Assembly (NCBI RefSeq): GCF_002224365.1
Contig: NZ_CP022437.1
Span: forward strand, 3,782,001-3,846,000
Reading direction: 5' to 3'
Origin: Virgibacillus necropolis
GTDB lineage: Bacteria; Bacillota; Bacilli; Bacillales; Amphibacillaceae
Length of the DNA: 64,000 nt
Positions 16,797 through 25,120 of the stretch are shown piece after piece (the stretch's first letter is position 1; each line of letters starts with the position of its first letter). The translations under genes were made by a program, and so were the position numbers. The notes beneath the pieces were generated by a model. That model was not told the origin of the DNA and did no database searches. It worked only from the letters and a program-made list of their open reading frames with translations.

Positions 16797-17201
16797 TTAA
16801 ATTCCACTCGTATTCATAAGGACAATCCTCCACCCATCTGGGTCCTCAACGGTAATCCCCTTCTCTTTCCAATAATGATTTTCAGGTTCTACCTGTTCAT
16901 GACCCATGTTTTTTAATCTGGTATATATCTGATCTATTTCATTTTTGTTAGGTATGTACAAAACCAACAAATTATCTTCTGAAGGTACGGGACACGGGCT
17001 GCCGTCAACATGTTTCGTGAATTCCAAGTGGTAGGAAGCACCAGGCAGACCATAAATAACGCCAGTATATCCACGGTGACCTGTGAACTCTGTCAGACGG
17101 GTTAACCCAAGACCTTGCTCATAAAACTCAATTATTTGTTCAAATCTATCCGTAGGTCTAGCTATTCTAATTTGTGCTGTTTCAAAGTCACTAAATTCCA
17201 T
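16797..17201 (-). CDS. VOC/glyoxalase family protein
   Basis: A 134-residue vicinal-oxygen-chelate fold protein with the two beta-alpha-beta-beta-beta halves. The first (RIARPTDRFEQIIEFYEQGL) and second (YIPNKNEIDQIYTRLKNMG, then VEDPDGWRIVLMNT) are both recognisable. Metal ligand positions are plausible (His41 region, Glu56, and the C-terminal strand), but the substrate cannot be inferred. It may be a glyoxalase or a resistance-like protein. A decayed VOC fragment lies immediately upstream on the same strand. Confidence 0.8.
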   Translation of the reverse strand: MEFSDFETAQIRIARPTDRFEQIIEFYEQGLGLTRLTEFTGHRGYTGVIYGLPGASYHLEFTKHVDGSPCPVPSEDNLLVLYIPNKNEIDQIYTRLKNMGHEQVEPENHYWKEKGITVEDPDGWRIVLMNTSGI

Positions 17202-17221
17202 ATTGCATTTCCTTTCTTAAT

Positions 17222-17350
17222 TTATTGGTGTGAGACACTCGTTTCGTTAAGTTCGATACGATTACCATCTGGGTCTAAAAAGACTGCAATATTGCCCCAA
17301 TCAAAAGCTAACTGTTCATCAAGAATCGTATCACCTTGTGTCCTTTTCAT
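17222..17350 (-). pseudogene. C-terminal remnant of a second VOC/glyoxalase gene
   Basis: Forty-two codons read MKRTQGDTILDEQLAFDWGN, continue FLDPDGNRIELNE and end at a stop at 17222. The DPDGNRIEL ending is the standard last strand of a glyoxalase-like domain. The N-terminal two thirds are missing upstream. It sits 20 bases before the intact VOC gene, so it is probably what remains of a tandem copy. Confidence 0.6.
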
Positions 17351-17525
17351 CCATTAGATATCCACACTGAAGCGTAAACGTCACAAGAACCTCTTTTGCA
17401 TTTCTTACCTCTAGCTTTAAAACTTATTTCTAAAAATTCACACATTCGTCATACCGTTCAACAAATAAAAATACCCCGAATTCATCGAAGTTCACTTTAA
17501 TTTCCTGCCTTCTGTCAATAAGCTT

Positions 17526-17921
17526 CTACGATTCACTCATCTTATTTTTTTGCAAAAATGATGGACATGCATAATTGTATTCTTTTATCTTTTTATTGAC
17601 TTCTTTAATTTTCTTATGCTTTTCTTTTCCGTCCAAATGAACGATTTCTTCTTTTAGCAAATCGATTTCATTACCAAGTTGTACCCATCGTGGTAGTATA
17701 TGATTATCAGCTAGTGTCCGATAAAGTTGCTTATCAGCAGGATTATAATAATTTTTTTCTAACTTAAGCGGCTTCCCTTTACCTGGTAAATCATCAAAGT
17801 GACCTTCCCGTTCGGCTTTTCTAATAATTTCAGTCATATAATCGGTGTATTCTTCTTTGTATTCTATATCCGCATTCTCCTGATCCCGGTCCTCTTTAGG
17901 TTTCTTATCCTCACCCAACAC
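17526..17921 (-). CDS. DUF1992 (DnaJ-homologue C28 conserved domain) protein
   Basis: A 131-residue soluble, highly charged protein. The segment YMTEIIRKAEREGHFDDLPG followed by KGKPLKL and NYYNPADKQLYRTLADNHIL is the signature of the DUF1992 family, named after the DNAJC28 conserved domain. It has no J domain or HPD motif. The function in bacteria is not established. The first 25 residues are acidic and probably disordered. Confidence 0.8.
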   Translation of the reverse strand: MLGEDKKPKEDRDQENADIEYKEEYTDYMTEIIRKAEREGHFDDLPGKGKPLKLEKNYYNPADKQLYRTLADNHILPRWVQLGNEIDLLKEEIVHLDGKEKHKKIKEVNKKIKEYNYACPSFLQKNKMSES

Positions 17922-18136
17922 AAATCATCCCCAATCTAATGAACAAAAGAATTCATAACACCCCTTAACATATTCATTCCACTTTTCATGGTTTAAATCC
18001 TGCAATTCAATGATAAAATTTTAGTTATAAAAAACAGGGAGACTGCCTTTTCAAAGTTTCAGAAATTAAAAGGCGTATAAGGTATTTTTTTACGTTTAAT
18101 GATATACTTGATCAGGAAGTATGAAAGGGGAATCTG

Positions 18137-18574
18137 ATGAAAAAATTTATCAGTCTATTACTTGTCACTACTTTGTTGTCGCTTAGTGGTTGTTCTTTCT
18201 TAGAGGAGGCAAATAACTCCTTAAACTATGTCAATGAGTCTACAGAATATATAAATGAATTAAGCACATTTGCAGAAGATACTTCCTCACTTGTTAGCGA
18301 AGCAGCTAACAACTCGGAAGCCAAGGCTGAATTAGAATCACAATTAACATCACTAAAGGAAAATATTCAAGAATACAATGGTATTGAAGTACCTGCACTC
18401 GCAGAGGACATTCATCAAGAATTAAAAGCTAAAAATCAACAACTTGAAGAAGCAGTCAATCAAGTTTTACAAAATGGTGAAGTCGCAATCGATCAACTTC
18501 AACAATCGGAACTCTATCAAACGATTGCTGACATCACAGGTCTACTAGATCAAATTGAACAATTAGGACTATGA
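18137..18574 (+). CDS. DUF6376-like lipoprotein
   Basis: A 145-residue lipoprotein. The signal peptide ends with the lipobox LSGC; Cys19 is the predicted lipidated residue. The mature part is acidic, rich in Asn, Gln and Glu, and mostly helical, with two probable coiled-coil stretches. It resembles Bacillus DUF6376 lipoproteins. It should be anchored on the outer face of the membrane. The start is the ATG after GAAAGGGGAATCTG, and a strong terminator follows. Confidence 0.75.
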   Translation: MKKFISLLLVTTLLSLSGCSFLEEANNSLNYVNESTEYINELSTFAEDTSSLVSEAANNSEAKAELESQLTSLKENIQEYNGIEVPALAEDIHQELKAKNQQLEEAVNQVLQNGEVAIDQLQQSELYQTIADITGLLDQIEQLGL

Positions 18575-18578
18575 TTCA

Positions 18579-18608
18579 ATGCCACTTCTTTATAGAAGTG
18601 GCATTTCT
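18579..18608. terminator. Bidirectional terminator between convergent genes
   Basis: ATGCCACTTCT (18579-18589) pairs perfectly with AGAAGTGGCAT (18594-18604) around TTAT. It serves the lipoprotein gene on the plus strand and may also stop the 18607 gene from the other side. Confidence 0.8.
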
Positions 18609-19200
18609 AATTCTTAAATATTGGACCATCATAAACAGCTGTATGATATTCCCCTGATTCACCCATCGGACATACATCTTTTTGCTGGATATCATGGATG
18701 AATGATTCATCCAAGCTTCGGCCTACCCATTCTTCAGGAAGCTTTGTTTTATCAACTTTAATTATCTTTGCCTTAAAACCTACATCAATAACTTCTTGAA
18801 GCAAGTCTATTACACTTGCTTGTTTGGTCCATAGTGGATATAACGCCTCTAATCCAGCATGTTCCGCTACTTGTTCTCCCCATTCACGGTGTCCATCTAA
18901 ATAAATATCACCAAAGGCAATACTATCGATATTATATTGACCTTTTAATTCTTCTAGGTTAGTAACAAAATCCTCGGTATATGTTTCAAAATCCGTTTCC
19001 ATAAAATGTACAGGAATACCTATATTATCAGCTTGCTCAGCTATCTTTTCGCGTTTTTCATCATGTGCAACCGTTTCCTGACTTTGCTTCCAAATTGTCG
19101 TGATCAAACAAGAAACCTTACTATTTTGTTGTTGTAGTTTGTACAAAGCAAGACAACTATCTTTTCCACCACTGAATGATAATACTACTTGTTTAGTCAT
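18607..19200 (-). CDS. PP-loop ATPase, Dph6/MJ0570-related
   Basis: A 197-residue ATP pyrophosphatase of the N-type family. The PP-loop SFSGGKDSCLALYKL is at residues 8-22. The downstream blocks (MGESGEYHTAVYDGPIF near the C-terminus, GDIYLDGHREWGE) match the diphthine-ammonia ligase (Dph6) superfamily. Bacteria lack diphthamide, so the substrate here is different and unknown. Adenylation and amidation chemistry is the family expectation. The gene start overlaps the end of the truncated fragment upstream by eight bases. Confidence 0.8.
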   Translation of the reverse strand: MTKQVVLSFSGGKDSCLALYKLQQQNSKVSCLITTIWKQSQETVAHDEKREKIAEQADNIGIPVHFMETDFETYTEDFVTNLEELKGQYNIDSIAFGDIYLDGHREWGEQVAEHAGLEALYPLWTKQASVIDLLQEVIDVGFKAKIIKVDKTKLPEEWVGRSLDESFIHDIQQKDVCPMGESGEYHTAVYDGPIFKN

Positions 19201-19390
19201 TACTAATCACCTCTAACTGTTTTATATGTATGCTTCCATTCCCTCTCAAAAGCATTAACACCTCATTATTTTGACCTATTTCATTTAGTTGAACATCATC
19301 AACCCTTAACCTTGGATAAACTTGATTAATTTGACCTAAGTATGTTGTACAAATATACGTGTTCCTTAAGTTACTAGATTCGTTCCTCAA
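19193..19390 (-). pseudogene. Probable N-terminal remnant of an aminoglycoside phosphotransferase-family gene
   Basis: A 65-codon open segment contains QINQVYPRLRVDDVQLNEIG followed by QNNEVLML. This resembles the first 35 residues of APH-family kinases (a tyrosine-proline helix, then LNEIGQNNxVL). The kinase core that should follow is absent: the frame ends 15 residues later inside the start of the PP-loop gene. The only in-frame start is a TTG without a good ribosome binding site, and the frame overlaps the previous stop by 17 bases. I read it as a deletion remnant, though a small functional peptide cannot be excluded. Confidence 0.5.
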
Positions 19391-19760
19391 CTTCTCTCGT
19401 TAATAACCACTCACCATTGATAGTTTTCCAGTTCTCAATGCTAAATAACCTAGCTTTTTCTTGATCATTTTCCGTAAGTACTTGTTCATAAAATACGATT
19501 GCTAAGTCAGCAGCTTTCATTCGTATTACACGGTTTTCAAATTTCTTGGTGAACCGACCGATTGAATTTTCAACAGAATCTCTTAACCCTTCAATAGCCT
19601 CAGACCGATTAAAATAAGTGAGCTTTGTGTTTTCAGTAAAAAACGCAACATAGTAATCAGGAGCCATTCTTTCTACAAACGTAGTATCACCTGTTTCCAT
19701 GGTTTTCTTCCATTCCTGTAAAAACTGATCATGAAAAATTGTGAATGCTTCAATACTCAT
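19374..19760 (-). CDS. SnoaL/NTF2-like protein (DUF4440 type)
   Basis: A 128-residue protein with a predicted cone-shaped NTF2-like fold: an N-terminal helix (FHDQFLQEWKKTMETGD), then FVERMAPDYYVAFF, and an antiparallel sheet ending NWKTINGEWLLTREVEE. This layout is common in DUF4440/SnoaL proteins, which may be enzymes or ligand-binding modules. No catalytic residue can be assigned. Confidence 0.65.
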   Translation of the reverse strand: MSIEAFTIFHDQFLQEWKKTMETGDTTFVERMAPDYYVAFFTENTKLTYFNRSEAIEGLRDSVENSIGRFTKKFENRVIRMKAADLAIVFYEQVLTENDQEKARLFSIENWKTINGEWLLTREVEERI

Positions 19761-19776
19761 TTTAACACCCTTTCCA

Positions 19777-20105
19777 TTAAAAATATTCAGCGTAATAGAT
19801 CACTGTAGCTATCAAACTAATAATAATAAACACTACCATACCAATCATTACCGGTGAAAAGGTAACATGAAACTGTTTTACTCCACCAGCATCTTGACCA
19901 GTCCAACCTTTTTCAGCAATATTAAATGATTAAATGCGTTATTTGATTGATTCAACGCTAACAGAACCAACCACACCATACCAAAAATCCCTAAACTTCC
20001 TAAAAACAAAACATCCATCACATTCCAAGTAAATACAAGCGATACTACCCACAAGGCAACAGCTTCTATAACCATTACCAAAACTATCAACCCGAACTTT
20101 TTCAC
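19777..20105 (-). pseudogene. Small membrane protein gene broken by an 8-bp tandem duplication
   Basis: The first part reads MKKFGLIVLVMVIEAVALWV with two membrane helices and leaves frame at NNAFN. At 19921-19936 the sequence ATTAAATG occurs twice in tandem. Removing one copy restores a frame that continues NIAEKGWTGQDAGGVKQFHV, adds a third helix (MIGMVVFIIISLIATVIYY) and stops at 19777. The intact protein would be about 106 residues. Because the exact duplication explains the shift, this looks like a recent slippage event. Its original function is unknown. Confidence 0.75.
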
Positions 20106-20127
20106 TATTTCATTTCCCCCTCCCTAC

Positions 20128-20301
20128 CTAATTCTCGTCATTTAAATCTGCATCCTTCTTTTCCCTCACCCATTTTCCGACAATCGATGAGTTAATGCCA
20201 TTTCTCACTGCAGCTTGGATGATAAGATATAAAACAAACACCGCAACTCCCATGAATAGTAAGTAAAGTATGATTGGCGCAAGCGAAAATGCTACTTCCA
20301 T
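20128..20301 (-). CDS. Small membrane protein, 57 residues
   Basis: Starts MEVAFSLAPIILYLLFMGVA behind AGGAGGAATCAG, which fixes the start at 20301 although the frame remains open for 60 codons upstream into repeat DNA. It has one membrane helix of about 25 residues and a charged cytoplasmic tail (GKWVREKKDADLNDEN). It lies 22 bases ahead of the broken membrane-protein gene, so the two were probably one operon. Function unknown. Confidence 0.65.
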   Translation of the reverse strand: MEVAFSLAPIILYLLFMGVAVFVLYLIIQAAVRNGINSSIVGKWVREKKDADLNDEN

Positions 20302-20375
20302 CTGATTCCTCCTCTCTCTTAGTCTATTTTTTAATATGGCTGTCTTCTTAAAGATTGTTGTTTTTGACACAAAAA

Positions 20376-20697
20376 ATATAAACTGCGACGTAACAGCAAC
20401 GTGATTTCCGCTGCGGGCAGTCGCTTTCCGCGGGCGGCTGGTGAGCCTCCCGCAGGAGTCGACTGCCTCCGTTCCAATCACTGAAGAGTGAAGAGATGAA
20501 TGTTATGAATTTTAGGAGGAGCTCAACCCTAGTGAAGGAAATCCACATAGACTCCTGCGGGAAAGCGAAGACGATGAGACCCCGCAGTGAGCGGTTTTTG
20601 CTCGCGAGGAGGCTCATCGCGAGCCCGCGGAAAGCGTAGTGGATTTCCGGAACGGTTGTTCAAGCACAAAACATGGCACTTACGTCGCATTTTATAT
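20376..20697. mobile_element. MITE-like GC-rich repeat with 18-bp terminal inverted repeats
   Basis: The ends 20376-20393 (core TGCGACGTAA) and 20680-20697 (core TTACGTCGCA) are inverted repeats matching at 17 of 18 positions. The 322-bp interior is much richer in G+C than the surroundings. It is itself made of related inverted halves (TTTCCGCGGGCGGCTGGTG and CTCGCGAGGAGGCTCATCG regions), so it could fold into large hairpins. It contains no credible gene. The class resembles interspersed repeats I know from many Bacillaceae genomes. Weaker inverted similarity extends about 45 bases further on each side. Confidence 0.75.
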
Positions 20698-20739
20698 CAA
20701 CTTCGGCGGTATGAGCAACAAACTATACGATAACAGCCT

Positions 20740-22491
20740 TTAATATAAACTTCTCCCAGGCTTTAGAGGTTTAGAATTACTTCCATGACCCATATCAATT
20801 ACGACTCCCCTATCAAATCGATTAGCACTTAAGCGTACAAATATTGTCGCGATTCCTATCGATAGAATAAGCATAACGATGACCCCAATAACTCCTGTTA
20901 ATATTGGAAAGCTTACTTTCCAAGACAGCAATGTAAAGACAACATTTGCAAGAAATCCTAAGAACCCACTCGTATTACCCATTTCAGCAGTCACACCAAC
21001 AGCATCAATCGGCACAATTAGAAATATATAGGGAATCGCTGTCAGTGCTAAATAAATATAGGACGAAAACATTAAGATAATCGCAGTTCCAATCTTTAGT
21101 CGAGCTTGTGGATTTTTAGAGTTGTATTTTGCCCCAACTGTTCCTAGCCACAGACCCACTGAACTAATCCCAACTGTGATAATTGCTTTTAACACGATGC
21201 CGATAGCAAATTGTACAAGTGTAAAGCCGAGGAAAACACCAACTATACATTCAATTACAGTTAGTAAAATAAATGGCAATAACCAGCTGATCCAAAGCTT
21301 TCCAACTGCAATGTCACGTCCAGAAACTGGTAGTGTACGTAATATCCAAATAGATGAACCTTCACGGGCAACAGATGATGCTGCCATGCTTCCGTTGAAA
21401 ATTGCATAAACAAACAGCAAGACCCCTTGGGTGATTGGCCATGAAATTTCATTATGTCCTTGTAAATCACTAAGATCTGCTCCACTACTTAAAAATCCAA
21501 AGACCGGAAAGATGATAAAAAAGATAAGTGGCATGAAAACTAGCCACTCACGCATATCCCGTTTTATTGCGAACCATTCCTTGATTCCAATCGCAATTGC
21601 TGGATGATGAATAGAAGTTTTGATCTTGCTTTTCTTGCTGCGTTTCTTTGACTTCTTACCGGTGCCTTCACTTAATCTGATCCAGCCCGTTCGAAAGCCT
21701 TTTTCCACGAGTGAGGTTGCAATGACCACGCTAACACCTGCAAGTAATAAAACTAATACTAAAGGTAATAAAAATTGACTTGATCCAGTTGCAGATTCCA
21801 TGATGGCAGAGCTTCCCCAGCTCATCGGAACCCATTCTGGCATTAATGGTAAACCACTCATCAATCTTTCTGTCATTGATTGGTCACTCGTGATGTTTGG
21901 AAATACAAAAAGTAAATACACAATTAATCCTGAAAGCGCGCTCATAATTGTCATGAATTCATTTGCACGGTTTCCTGGTATTAATTGAATAAGGACCAGG
22001 TTTAGTAAATAAGCCATCGAAAGACCTATAATTACAAACGATAGAGTGACCAAAATTAATACAGGATAAAAAAGAATATTTGCGCTGACAGCAATTCCAT
22101 AAACAACTAATGGAATCACAAATACTAAAAAGAGACCAAGTGGAGTTCCAATAAAGCTTTGAATGTACTTCACCCAGAAGATGTTTCGTGTAGGTATTGG
22201 CATGGTGAATAACATTTGTAAATCTGTTGCCGCGTATAAATGCTTAAATACTTGCGGTAAGCCAACTAGTAAAATAAACCCAATGACAGCTATAAAGCCA
22301 TAGGAAATGATACCTTCAAGAATTGGCTTGGGTATAGATTGGCTAATGCTCCAAATCCCTTTAGACATAAAATATATTACCACTCCTAAAAGGATTGTCG
22401 ATATTGCATAACCAATGTAATTTTTGTTTGATTGCGTTTTTATCGTATTAATGAACATTTTTAGCTGATTTCGCAATAATACTTTCATCAT
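20740..22491 (-). CDS. ABC transporter permease (exporter type)
   Basis: A 583-residue integral membrane protein with about 14 hydrophobic segments in two halves separated by a basic stretch (GTGKKSKKRSKKSKIKT, about residues 277-293). It resembles large putative ABC-exporter permeases of Firmicutes. It overlaps the ATP-binding gene by four bases (ATGA type), so the two are translationally coupled and should form one transporter. The cargo is unknown. The gene ends about 40 bases from the GC-rich repeat. Confidence 0.82.
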   Translation of the reverse strand: MMKVLLRNQLKMFINTIKTQSNKNYIGYAISTILLGVVIYFMSKGIWSISQSIPKPILEGIISYGFIAVIGFILLVGLPQVFKHLYAATDLQMLFTMPIPTRNIFWVKYIQSFIGTPLGLFLVFVIPLVVYGIAVSANILFYPVLILVTLSFVIIGLSMAYLLNLVLIQLIPGNRANEFMTIMSALSGLIVYLLFVFPNITSDQSMTERLMSGLPLMPEWVPMSWGSSAIMESATGSSQFLLPLVLVLLLAGVSVVIATSLVEKGFRTGWIRLSEGTGKKSKKRSKKSKIKTSIHHPAIAIGIKEWFAIKRDMREWLVFMPLIFFIIFPVFGFLSSGADLSDLQGHNEISWPITQGVLLFVYAIFNGSMAASSVAREGSSIWILRTLPVSGRDIAVGKLWISWLLPFILLTVIECIVGVFLGFTLVQFAIGIVLKAIITVGISSVGLWLGTVGAKYNSKNPQARLKIGTAIILMFSSYIYLALTAIPYIFLIVPIDAVGVTAEMGNTSGFLGFLANVVFTLLSWKVSFPILTGVIGVIVMLILSIGIATIFVRLSANRFDRGVVIDMGHGSNSKPLKPGRSLY

Positions 22492-23279
22492 TTAAAATCA
22501 CCTTGCTCAACCTTTGAAATCTCGGAAATTAGTGCTTGTTGATCCTCGGTACCCGTCAATTCTAAGAATATGTCTTCTAAACTCCGATTAGCACTTCCTT
22601 CTTGTTTTTTCAATTCATCCATTGAACCAAGGGCTATGATTGAGCCATCTAAAATAATTCCGATGCGGTCACATAATTGTTCAGCGATTTCAAGAATATG
22701 TGTGGTTATAAAAACAGTCATTCCTTTATCACATAATTCACGTAGAAGTTTTTTTAAATTACGAGCACTTTTAGGGTCTAACCCCACGGTTGGTTCATCT
22801 AGAAACAGCACATCAGGATTATGTACAAGCGCTCCGCATATTGCTATCTTTTGCTTCATTCCATGTGAGTAGCTTTCTATCAAATCATCTGCACGATCCG
22901 TTAAGGTGAAAATATCGAGCAACTCTTCTGCCTTGTTTATGTATTCTTTCTTTTCTAATTTGAAAATGGATGCAACAAAATGAAGGTAGTCCCATCCCGT
23001 TAGTTTCGGATAAAGATTCGGTTGATCTGGAACATAGGCAACCATTTTTTTCGCATTGATTGGATCTTTCCATATATCACTTCCACCTATCTCCACTTTT
23101 CCTTTAGTAGGTTCCAATAGCCCTGTCATCATTTTTATTGTTGTCGTTTTTCCCGCGCCATTCGGACCAAGAAATCCGAAAAGTTCTCCCTTATTAACAT
23201 TTAAATTGATGCTATGTACTGCTTCCTGTTTCCCGTATGACTTCGTTAATTCTGTTAATTTAATCGATGGTACACTCAC
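22488..23279 (-). CDS. ABC transporter ATP-binding protein
   Basis: A 263-residue ABC ATPase. Walker A is GPNGAGKTTT near residue 38. The Q-loop lies in VAYVPDQPNLYPKLTGWDYL, the signature is SYSHGMKQKIAICGAL, Walker B is VLFLDEPTVGLDP and the switch His is in FITTHILEIAEQLCD. The family is the CcmA/DRA-type exporter group that pairs with ABC-2 permeases. It is first in a two-gene operon with the permease. The ATG at 23279 follows GGGGGAATAAAGGTGAG. Confidence 0.92.
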   Translation of the reverse strand: MSVPSIKLTELTKSYGKQEAVHSINLNVNKGELFGFLGPNGAGKTTTIKMMTGLLEPTKGKVEIGGSDIWKDPINAKKMVAYVPDQPNLYPKLTGWDYLHFVASIFKLEKKEYINKAEELLDIFTLTDRADDLIESYSHGMKQKIAICGALVHNPDVLFLDEPTVGLDPKSARNLKKLLRELCDKGMTVFITTHILEIAEQLCDRIGIILDGSIIALGSMDELKKQEGSANRSLEDIFLELTGTEDQQALISEISKVEQGDFK

Positions 23280-23597
23280 CTTTATTCCCCCTCTAAATTT
23301 TCTATATATTCTTTATTGTATCGTTTTTCACCTTGCCTGTCACCAGTCGAATGATCAATGACTTTAGCCTCTTTTCAATGGGATCCATTTCTTAGCTACA
23401 CAGTCCTTCTTATTCATAAATATACTGCTATAAGTAAGAACAGGAGGACGGTTTAAAGGAATTTATATGGTGAGATTGTTGATCAGGCTTAGGAGCGGGC
23501 TTCTCTGAAATGTGAAATTTGGATGCTTGATTGTGGATTTAAGCTACCCCCTAACAAATGAAGGATAATGTAACTTATCAAATGATCGTTATGCTTA
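23280..23597. other. Intergenic region without a recognisable gene
   Basis: This stretch between divergent operons should hold the ABC exporter promoter. I see only short open frames without ribosome binding sites, and no repeat or RNA structure. Confidence 0.4.
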
Positions 23598-23635
23598 TTG
23601 TTTTATTATCAAAACAACGTTATAATCGTTATAAC
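23598..23635 (+). promoter_or_regulatory. Promoter and overlapping palindromic operator of the toxin-antitoxin pair
   Basis: A -35-like TTGTTT (23598) is followed after 17 bases by a perfect -10 TATAAT (23621-23626). The palindrome GTTATAA-TCG-TTATAAC (23619-23635) covers the -10. An antitoxin bound there would block RNA polymerase, the usual autoregulation of such operons. Confidence 0.6.
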
Positions 23636-23661
23636 AATATTACATGAAAAAGGTGAGTTAA

Positions 23662-23913
23662 ATGGATAACTTGGAACGAAAGGTCACAAAGATTGGAAAC
23701 AGTTATGGTATTACTTTTCCATTGGAACTTTTGAAGGAAGCCGGAATTTCTTATGGAGACAATGTTCGCTTAGAATTAAAAGATGGAAAAATTGTGTTGT
23801 ATAAAAAAGAGGAAGTTAGGCTTCCAGAAGGTGTCGACAATGATTTCATGGATGTATTAAATGATGTTATAAAGGAGCATGATGTGGCTTTCAAGGGGTT
23901 GGTCGATAAATGA
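23662..23913 (+). CDS. AbrB/MazE-type antitoxin
   Basis: An 83-residue protein. Residues 5-50 form a SpoVT-AbrB swapped-hairpin DNA-binding domain (ERKVTKIGNSYGITFPLELL then GDNVRLELKDGKIVLYKK). The C-terminal 30 residues would be the toxin-neutralising tail. It overlaps the Doc-like gene by four bases (ATGA) and is preceded by a palindromic operator, the usual arrangement in which the antitoxin represses its own operon. Confidence 0.85.
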   Translation: MDNLERKVTKIGNSYGITFPLELLKEAGISYGDNVRLELKDGKIVLYKKEEVRLPEGVDNDFMDVLNDVIKEHDVAFKGLVDK

Positions 23914-24320
23914 AAAAATCCAATGAATCAATCATCTATTTAACAACTAATCAAGTTATAGCAATTAATACATTACAAATTAATATTTATTCCCCCAAAG
24001 AACAAGTCGGTGTAAAGGAACCAGGTTTGTTAGATTCGGCGCTAAACAGACCTAAACAAACTATTTTTGGTGATGATGCATATCCAACAGTTTATGAAAA
24101 GGCAGCTGCGCTAGTAGAATCATTATCAATGAACCATACCTTTTTTAATGCTAACAAGCGAACAGCCCTTGCCTCACTTATTATATTTCTAAAGTTAAAT
24201 AACTATAAATGGATAATGGATGTGGAAAAGGAACAAGACTTTTTGGTAGATATAGTAAATCATGCTTATAGCTTTCAGCAAATAGTTTCGTTGATTAGAG
24301 AGCATATTATTGAAGGCTAA
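23910..24320 (+). CDS. doc: Doc/Fic family toxin (death on curing)
   Basis: A 136-residue Fic-fold protein. The catalytic motif HTFFNANKRTA (residues 76-86) matches the Doc form HxFxxANKRTA. Doc of phage P1 phosphorylates elongation factor EF-Tu. The typical N-terminal segment (YLTTNQVIAINTLQI) and GLLDSALNRPKQT are both present. With the AbrB-type antitoxin it forms a complete type II toxin-antitoxin module that appears intact. Confidence 0.88.
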   Translation: MKKSNESIIYLTTNQVIAINTLQINIYSPKEQVGVKEPGLLDSALNRPKQTIFGDDAYPTVYEKAAALVESLSMNHTFFNANKRTALASLIIFLKLNNYKWIMDVEKEQDFLVDIVNHAYSFQQIVSLIREHIIEG

Positions 24321-24327
24321 CATATGC

Positions 24328-24882
24328 TCAGCTCCAATAATCAGGATCCGCCATCCGTTGTTCTTCTACTGCATCATCCAAATCGGCCGGAGTGATTAAA
24401 TATATGGGATAATTCCTTGCATTTTTTGCTTTTTCATAAAAAAATCGATTACTGCCTGGGTTTTCGTCATCTAATAGGATTAGACACCCATCACTTTTTT
24501 CAACAAACCAATCATTCTTTGCTTTAAATTGAAAACCACCCTTATATTCTCCTTTATAAAGCGGTTGATGAAAATCAGCTGCCATAACAAGTGCCTGATA
24601 TGATTGTTGAATTGGCTCGGGCCAACGATTTTCTTGATTTTCAAATGGTGGAATGATACCAAGTTTCACATCATACGTTTCTTGTAAATCCAAAACTATT
24701 TCCCCAGTCCACAATTCGACACCCATTTGACCTGATATTAGTATCCATTCCAGGCCTTCTTCAATAAGTGTTATCAATCTTTTTTTGATTGCTGCCTTGA
24801 TGAACGAAATTTTAGGGTCTTCCACTTTAAATATACCTAATTCCATTGATTTATAGCCTGTTACTGTTAGAACTTTCATCAT
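24328..24882 (-). CDS. ypsA: YpsA/DUF1273 (SLOG superfamily) protein
   Basis: A 184-residue protein starting MKVLTVTGYKSMELGIF. The segments WILISGQMGVELWTGEIVLD and FENQENRWPEPIQQSYQALV are characteristic of YpsA, a Rossmann-like SLOG protein thought to bind a nucleotide-type ligand. In B. subtilis and S. aureus YpsA affects cell division. Its usual neighbour gpsB is not in this window. The ATG at 24882 follows GGGAGGTGCAC; a GTG two codons upstream overlaps that site. Confidence 0.88.
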   Translation of the reverse strand: MMKVLTVTGYKSMELGIFKVEDPKISFIKAAIKKRLITLIEEGLEWILISGQMGVELWTGEIVLDLQETYDVKLGIIPPFENQENRWPEPIQQSYQALVMAADFHQPLYKGEYKGGFQFKAKNDWFVEKSDGCLILLDDENPGSNRFFYEKAKNARNYPIYLITPADLDDAVEEQRMADPDYWS

Positions 24883-25120
24883 GTGCACCTCCCTTTTAAA
24901 CTACAAGGACCACTAAAAACACAAAAATTAAACCACCCTCCTTCAAATCCTATCACACCTGATAAAAAGATGATAAATTTTAGAAAATACTCGTCATTTG
25001 CCTCGTCCTTAATGGCGATGTTTTTCTTATACCAGCGTTTCCTTAAAACTTATATACTTTCCTTAATGTAAAAAAGGGCAACACCTTTTAAAAGACGTTG
25101 ACCTTCTATCTTAGAAGTAT

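Noticed and set aside
20348-20617. 89-codon frame inside the GC-rich element
   Set aside because: Composition follows the repeat's hairpins; no start signal and no recognisable domain.
23280-23400. Short minus-strand frame reading IDHSTGDRQGEKRYNKEYIE
   Set aside because: It lacks a start codon and ribosome binding site, and I could not tie it to a family.
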